From Temnopleurus reevesii (taxonomy: Eukaryota; Echinodermata; Echinoidea; Temnopleuroida; Temnopleuridae): a stretch of DNA of 12,098 nucleotides. Shown here piece after piece: positions 9,121-12,098 of this stretch. Position 1 is the stretch's first letter. Each line of letters opens with the position of its first letter. The position numbers were made by a program, and so were the translations under genes. The DNA lies in NCBI GenBank assembly GCA_036244855.1, contig BQKZ01000321.1:192448-204545 (forward strand), read 5' to 3'. The notes below the pieces were generated by a model. That model did not search any database. It was not told the DNA's origin and was given only the letters and a program-made list of their open reading frames with translations.

Positions 9121-9590
9121 TTTCTTTTTTTCATATACATAATCAATACAAAATAACATAACAAGTGAAAAAATTAAAGGAGACGAGTACCCTGAAAGCA
9201 CAGCTTGAGTTGGGATTGCCTTTACAACAAACATAATGAAACAAAATGAAACAAAATTATCTCTTTAAAGAAGAATAAAGAAAATGAATTAACACATATT
9301 ATTATTTGAAGAAAACAAACAATTTAAGGATAGAACGAGATGGATAGAGGGAAAGAAACTGTTTGACAGATATAAAAGGTAAGAGAGAAGAAGAGCAATG
9401 AGAAGAATTAGAGAATTTTGGCATTATCATAATATTGAATATCGATGTCAAGAGAGAGCATCTGGTGTATTGAACACTTGACAACAAGCATTTCAGTTGC
9501 AGGTATTGGTCATGTTGGTGTATAGAACATTGACTATGCCAGTACATTAGTAATCATATGCATATTATAATAGTACAAACAAGTATACAA

Positions 9591-9850
9591 TTACGAAGAA
9601 ATAAAATTATTTTTCATTTTACGCGAACAAGTATGCAGAGAAAGTGAATTTTGAACCGCTTCTGGCAGGGAGTTCCAAAGCTTGGGGCCTGAATAGCGAA
9701 TGTCAAACTGAAATCTTCGGGTTCTTTGTTTTGGTAAGTGTATTTGACGTGCACCTCTCTAGGGTTGGTTCCATGAAGCTTTTTTTTTACGTTTTCTTTT
9801 CGGATTTTGGTATAAAATAAATTAAGTGTGAACACGAAGGGTGTCACCTA
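9591..9850 (-). pseudogene. Reverse transcriptase C-terminal fragment, frameshifted
   Basis: In one frame (9758-9591, stop TAA) the translation runs IHLPKQRTRRFQFDIRYSG, then PKLWNSLPEAVQNS, then about 20 further residues to the stop. The block of Arg-Tyr-Ser-Gly-Pro-Lys-Leu-Trp-Asn-Ser-Leu-Pro is the well-known C-terminal signature of CR1/L2/Rex1-type LINE reverse transcriptases. Upstream coding (TPFVFTLNLFYTKIRKEN, about 9847-9764) is in another frame and a TAG lies at 9761-9759, so at least one frameshift has killed the gene. Only the last part of the ORF is present. The catalytic palm is absent. Confidence 0.8.
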
Positions 9851-10610
9851 CCAACACATCAACGAATACGCGATTAACACTCAGCCTTGTCACTTAAAAT
9901 CCTCAGAGCGACATATTTGACACTATCTTATTTTAGTGCTTATTATATCAAGGATAATAATTGAAGAAAAAAAAAGGAGCTTGAGCTTTCGATCCTAGCA
10001 GAATCTTAATCATAAGCAAAATGACCAAGGATAATAATTGTAATATTGTCACACTTGTCACCTAAAATTCTCAGAACGACATAATTGACACTGTTTAATT
10101 TGAGTGATTATTAAAGCAAGGACTCTTGTATAAATTGTCACCCTTGCAAATTGAAATCCCATGCAAGAACGACATATTTGACACTGTTTTATTTTAGCGT
10201 CTATTATAGCAAGGACTCTTGTAAATTGTTACTCTTGTCACTTCAAATCCCAAGAAAGACATATTTGACACTGTTTTATCTTAGTGTTTTCTTTCGGATT
10301 TCGGTATAAAATGAGTTACGTGTGAACACGGAGGGTGTCACCCACAAACACATCGAAGAATATGCGATTAACAGCCTTGTCACCTAAAACTCTCAGAACG
10401 ACATAATTGACACTGTTTAATTTGAGTGATTATTAAAGCAAGGACTCTTGTATAAATTGTTACCCTTGTAAGTTGAAATCCCATGCAAGAACGACATAAT
10501 TGACACTGTTTTATTTTAGTGTTTATTATAGCAAGGACTCTTGTAAATTGTCAATTGTCACTTCAGACGTATTTGACACTGTTCTATTTTAGTGTGTATC
10601 AAACTATGTA
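9787..10610. repeat. Higher-order tandem array with about 90-bp monomers
   Basis: The monomer GACATATTTGACACTG, then TTATTTTAGTGTTTATTATA, GCAAGGACTCTTGTAAATTG, TCACCCTTGTCAC and AAATCCCA starts at 9910, 10078, 10171, 10258, 10400, 10493 and (partial) 10566. Monomers at 10078 and 10400 are nearly identical over 93 bp (about three differences), as are those at 10171 and 10493. This defines a 322-bp higher-order unit. Between monomers, a segment coding VTPSVFTRNSFYTEIRK on the minus strand (about 10284-10372) repeats the LINE piece at about 9787-9860. The 9910 copy is interrupted by about 70 bp with a Penelope/hammerhead-like motif. Confidence 0.85.
9978..10009 (-). other. Possible hammerhead-like / Penelope-associated motif
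   Basis: The minus strand reads ATGATTAAGATTCTGCTAGG, then ATCGAAAGCTC. This resembles a decayed CUGAUGA, then a stem (GATTCT facing AGGATC), then GAAA. It has the same order of parts as the motif at about 1834-1866. The core is damaged and activity is unlikely. It marks a possible Penelope-like relic inserted into the tandem array. Confidence 0.25.
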
Positions 10611-10972
10611 CCATTTATTCAATCATCTACTTTAAGTTGGTAAATAACCTGCTTGTATATCATTTCTTTCTATTGATGAAGAAAATAAATAGATGAGTTG
10701 GATTGAACTTTTTGTTAAAATACGGTAAAAATTGCTATCTGTTATAACGTTTTTAACCTGTATTCAGTTCACAGGACTAGCAGGTTTCAATAAAGTGCAA
10801 TAACCATAATTGATTCATGCAACAGTATCCTCTTCCTACGGTCACTGAGAGAAAATTAAGTGATATCCACCCCCTCTTCTCTCATCACCTCGTCTAAATT
10901 AAAGTCTACTCAATCCAAAATAGGGGGTACCCGGCCGGACGCAATTTGACCATCGTTTCCTTTGATGGTTTA
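10611..10972. other. Spacer, nothing recognised
   Basis: AT-rich unique-looking DNA between the array and the second foldback copy. It includes an AATAAA at about 10789, but no coding sequence upstream of it to use it. Confidence 0.45.
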
Positions 10973-11211
10973 AAGGCCGATTCATACCTTTGCGTTTTTA
11001 GCCTGCCTCGGCCCAGCATTTTCGAAAAAGAAAAAGAAATGCACAAGACGCAGGTGATACGGTGGACTCGGACGTTCGGCGTACGCTCCTTGAGCGCTAG
11101 CCCAACGTCAGTCCACCGTCAGCGTATAATGTACGCTCGGGGAGCGGTTTTTTAATTTTCAAAAATGCTGGGCCGACGCAGGCTTAAAACGCAAAAGTGT
11201 AACTCGGCCTT
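10973..11211. mobile_element. Foldback/MITE-like element, copy 2
   Basis: The left end AAGGCCGATTCATACCTTTG and the following TTTTTAGCCTGCCTCGGCCC match the reverse complement of the right end (ACGCAGGCTTAAAACGCAAA, AGTGTAACTCGGCCTT). The arms are about 65-80 bp and more diverged than in copy 1. The loop keeps GGTGGACT, GACGTTCGG and CGTACGCTC, shared with copy 1, so both derive from one parent element including the centre. There is no coding capacity, and the open frame across it is by chance. No clear target-site duplication was found. Confidence 0.82.
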
Positions 11212-11399
11212 CATACTGATTACAATCATATCATGATCAGGTTCAGAGAGTAAACCCAATTTATCAAAAGTCAACCCTCCAATCGTCTTCAAATTCCTCG
11301 AATTACTCTTGACCATGTCGATTACACATCTCAAGGCAGGTCTAGATAAATTGTTTCCGTCTTGTAACACGACTAGCGCGCTTTGGAACTTTCAATTGG
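11212..11399. other. Short stretch next to SINE-like copy, unassigned
   Basis: On the minus strand this lies downstream of the tRNA-like head at 11400-11500, and may therefore be the SINE body or tail. I cannot identify a known conserved core in it. Confidence 0.35.
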
Positions 11400-11500
11400 G
11401 TTAGAGTTCGAAACCACGCCATGAATGATCAATTCATTCTAAGCCAAACGATCTACCGACTGAGCTCCTTGCTGCTTTCGACCGATGGGCAGATTTATGA
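11400..11500 (-). mobile_element. tRNA-derived SINE-like head (minus strand)
   Basis: The minus strand carries an A-box-like AGCTCAGTCGGTAGA (11466-11452) and a B-box-like GGTTTCGAACTC (11415-11404), correctly ordered and at tRNA-like spacing. The anticodon stem is not well formed, so this is not a functional tRNA. Upstream, a leader including GCCCATCGGTC precedes the A box and is partly shared with the plus-strand copy at 11605-11700, which suggests a SINE family, not independent tRNA decay. Confidence 0.55.
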
Positions 11501-11604
11501 GACATCAAACATAGACTCCGTATACGTGAACGGAGGCAATCAATTCCCCGTGAAAATGTGTCAAAGTATCCCATCGTGGCTAACGATAGGCCTAATTCAA
11601 TTGT

Positions 11605-11700
11605 CCTATTGTCCATCGCTCAATATGAGCGGAATACAGCTCAGTTTATAGATCGTCTGACTTGAATTGGAACAATCCATCGCCGGTTCAAACCTCATAC
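11605..11700 (+). mobile_element. tRNA-derived SINE-like head (plus strand)
   Basis: The A-box-like AGCTCAGTTTATAGATCG (11638-11655) and B-box-like GGTTCAAACCTC (11684-11695) are arranged as in a tRNA gene. A leader containing GTCCATCGCTC resembles that of the minus-strand copy. The internal part (GTCTGACTTGAATTGGAA) aligns with GTTTGGCTTAGAATGAAT of the other copy. The A-box GG is mutated to TT/TA, so pol III activity is doubtful. The two heads point away from each other, about 150 bp apart. Confidence 0.55.
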
Positions 11701-12098
11701 ATGTATTTGTATGGAAATTTGTTCATTTAAACTTCTTCGACATAAGCAGTCAACAACATAAAGCAACTTATACAAAAAGTTAAACAAGAAATTTTGCAAT
11801 GGCCTGATTACAATTAATGAAAAGGGGGCAATACCGTATATCACCTAGTTTGCGAGCACAAACCCGAGACTTTCGGTATGTGAGTGCAGAGCATGATACA
11901 GGGCATGCGCTGTGTGACTACATCACACACATACAGCATTGCTCTATCCTCAGTCTAGGGTTTGTGCAGACTTCAAGAAACAAGCGAGAATACCGCTTAT
12001 TGGAAAAAGCAGGGGGCGTCATCCTTGGCGTGATTGACAGCCATGCTCCCAGGCCACATCAATGACCTCCCACTGTGAAGAGGTCATCCTGGTAATCC
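11701..12098. other. Right end of window, hairpins only
   Basis: No gene is supported. Two inverted repeats are visible. One runs from GAGCA (11889) to TGCTC (11944) with an inner perfect TGTGTGA/TCACACA stem (11911-11917, 11923-11929). The other has ATGACCTC (12062-12069) facing GAGGTCAT (12080-12087). The open frame from 11817 to 12065 has no recognisable domain. Confidence 0.5.

Larger units (their letters stand above)
9091..9850 (-). mobile_element. 3' end of a CR1/L2-like non-LTR retrotransposon, dead
   Basis: A 5'-truncated LINE on the minus strand. It comprises about 260 bp of degraded reverse-transcriptase C-terminal coding (see the pseudogene entry), an AT-rich 3' UTR of about 470 bp (9121-9590) with no coding potential, and the pentamer tail. 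Its 3' end abuts the foldback element at 8655-9080. Its 5' side merges with the tandem array that begins at about 9787. Confidence 0.75.

Noticed and set aside
9614..9847. A 77-codon frame as an independent small gene
   Set aside because: It mixes two frames of the LINE. The conserved PKLWNSLP signature is in a different frame, so this is a frameshifted pseudogene.
9787..10610. CRISPR-like spaced repeats
   Set aside because: The units are directly adjacent and homologous throughout, with higher-order periodicity; this is a minisatellite.
10789..10794. AATAAA as a polyadenylation signal
   Set aside because: No coding region on the plus strand leads to it, and AT-rich sequence yields this hexamer often.
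11400..11700. Functional tRNA genes
   Set aside because: Box-like elements are present, but acceptor and anticodon stems do not form well and the B boxes are degenerate.

Overview
The window looks like nuclear DNA of an animal. A GC-richer coding block with GT-AG splice sites sits in AT-rich non-coding sequence, surrounded by microsatellites, foldback (MITE-like) elements, the dead 3' end of a CR1/L2-type LINE, tRNA-derived SINE-like pieces and degenerate tandem arrays. This mix fits a marine invertebrate, perhaps an echinoderm or another non-vertebrate deuterostome. That placement is an inference from repeat style; no sequence here proves the taxon. There is no bacterial gene organisation.

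Only one host gene is supportable. It lies on the minus strand, and two consecutive internal exons are visible: 6826-6727 (100 nt) and 6273-5220 (1054 nt). They are separated by a 453-bp phase-0 intron. The second exon ends at a strong GTAAGT donor in phase 1, so the gene continues to the left; the first begins after a good polypyrimidine/CAG acceptor, so the gene probably starts further right. The encoded piece (about 384 residues) has a short coiled coil, a Pro-rich linker, a repeated VMPS[V/I]A motif, a charged Glu/Arg-rich helix and a very basic Lys/Ser-rich tail. I do not recognise the family. No further exon could be placed in the window.

Left part (1-5219). There is a poly-T and G/C-rich duplicated segment (1-175), then an approximately 190-217-bp degenerate tandem array (about 265-1255). 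A featureless stretch carries one hammerhead-like/Penelope-like motif (about 1834-1866), followed by CA-rich sequence with a pure (AC)n tract. Next comes a foldback element (2938-3181) that sits inside an older foldback (about 2703-3275). AT-rich sequence with nothing recognisable follows, up to the end of the gene exon.

Right part (6827-12098). Upstream (intronic or intergenic) DNA holds a 230-bp polypurine GA tract and a GT repeat, then about 1.4 kb of plain AT-rich DNA. A third foldback lies at about 8655-9080. The LINE fragment on the minus strand has its pentamer tail at 9091-9120 and reverse-transcriptase C-terminal coding at about 9591-9850. It merges into a higher-order tandem array (about 9787-10600) that has re-amplified part of the LINE. 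Further right are a second copy of the 244-bp foldback family (10973-11211) and two divergent tRNA-like SINE heads (about 11400-11500 and 11605-11700). The last 390 bp hold only hairpins.

Nothing in the window amounts to a gene system working together. Its interest lies in one unassigned gene and in how the repeats have nested and re-amplified.
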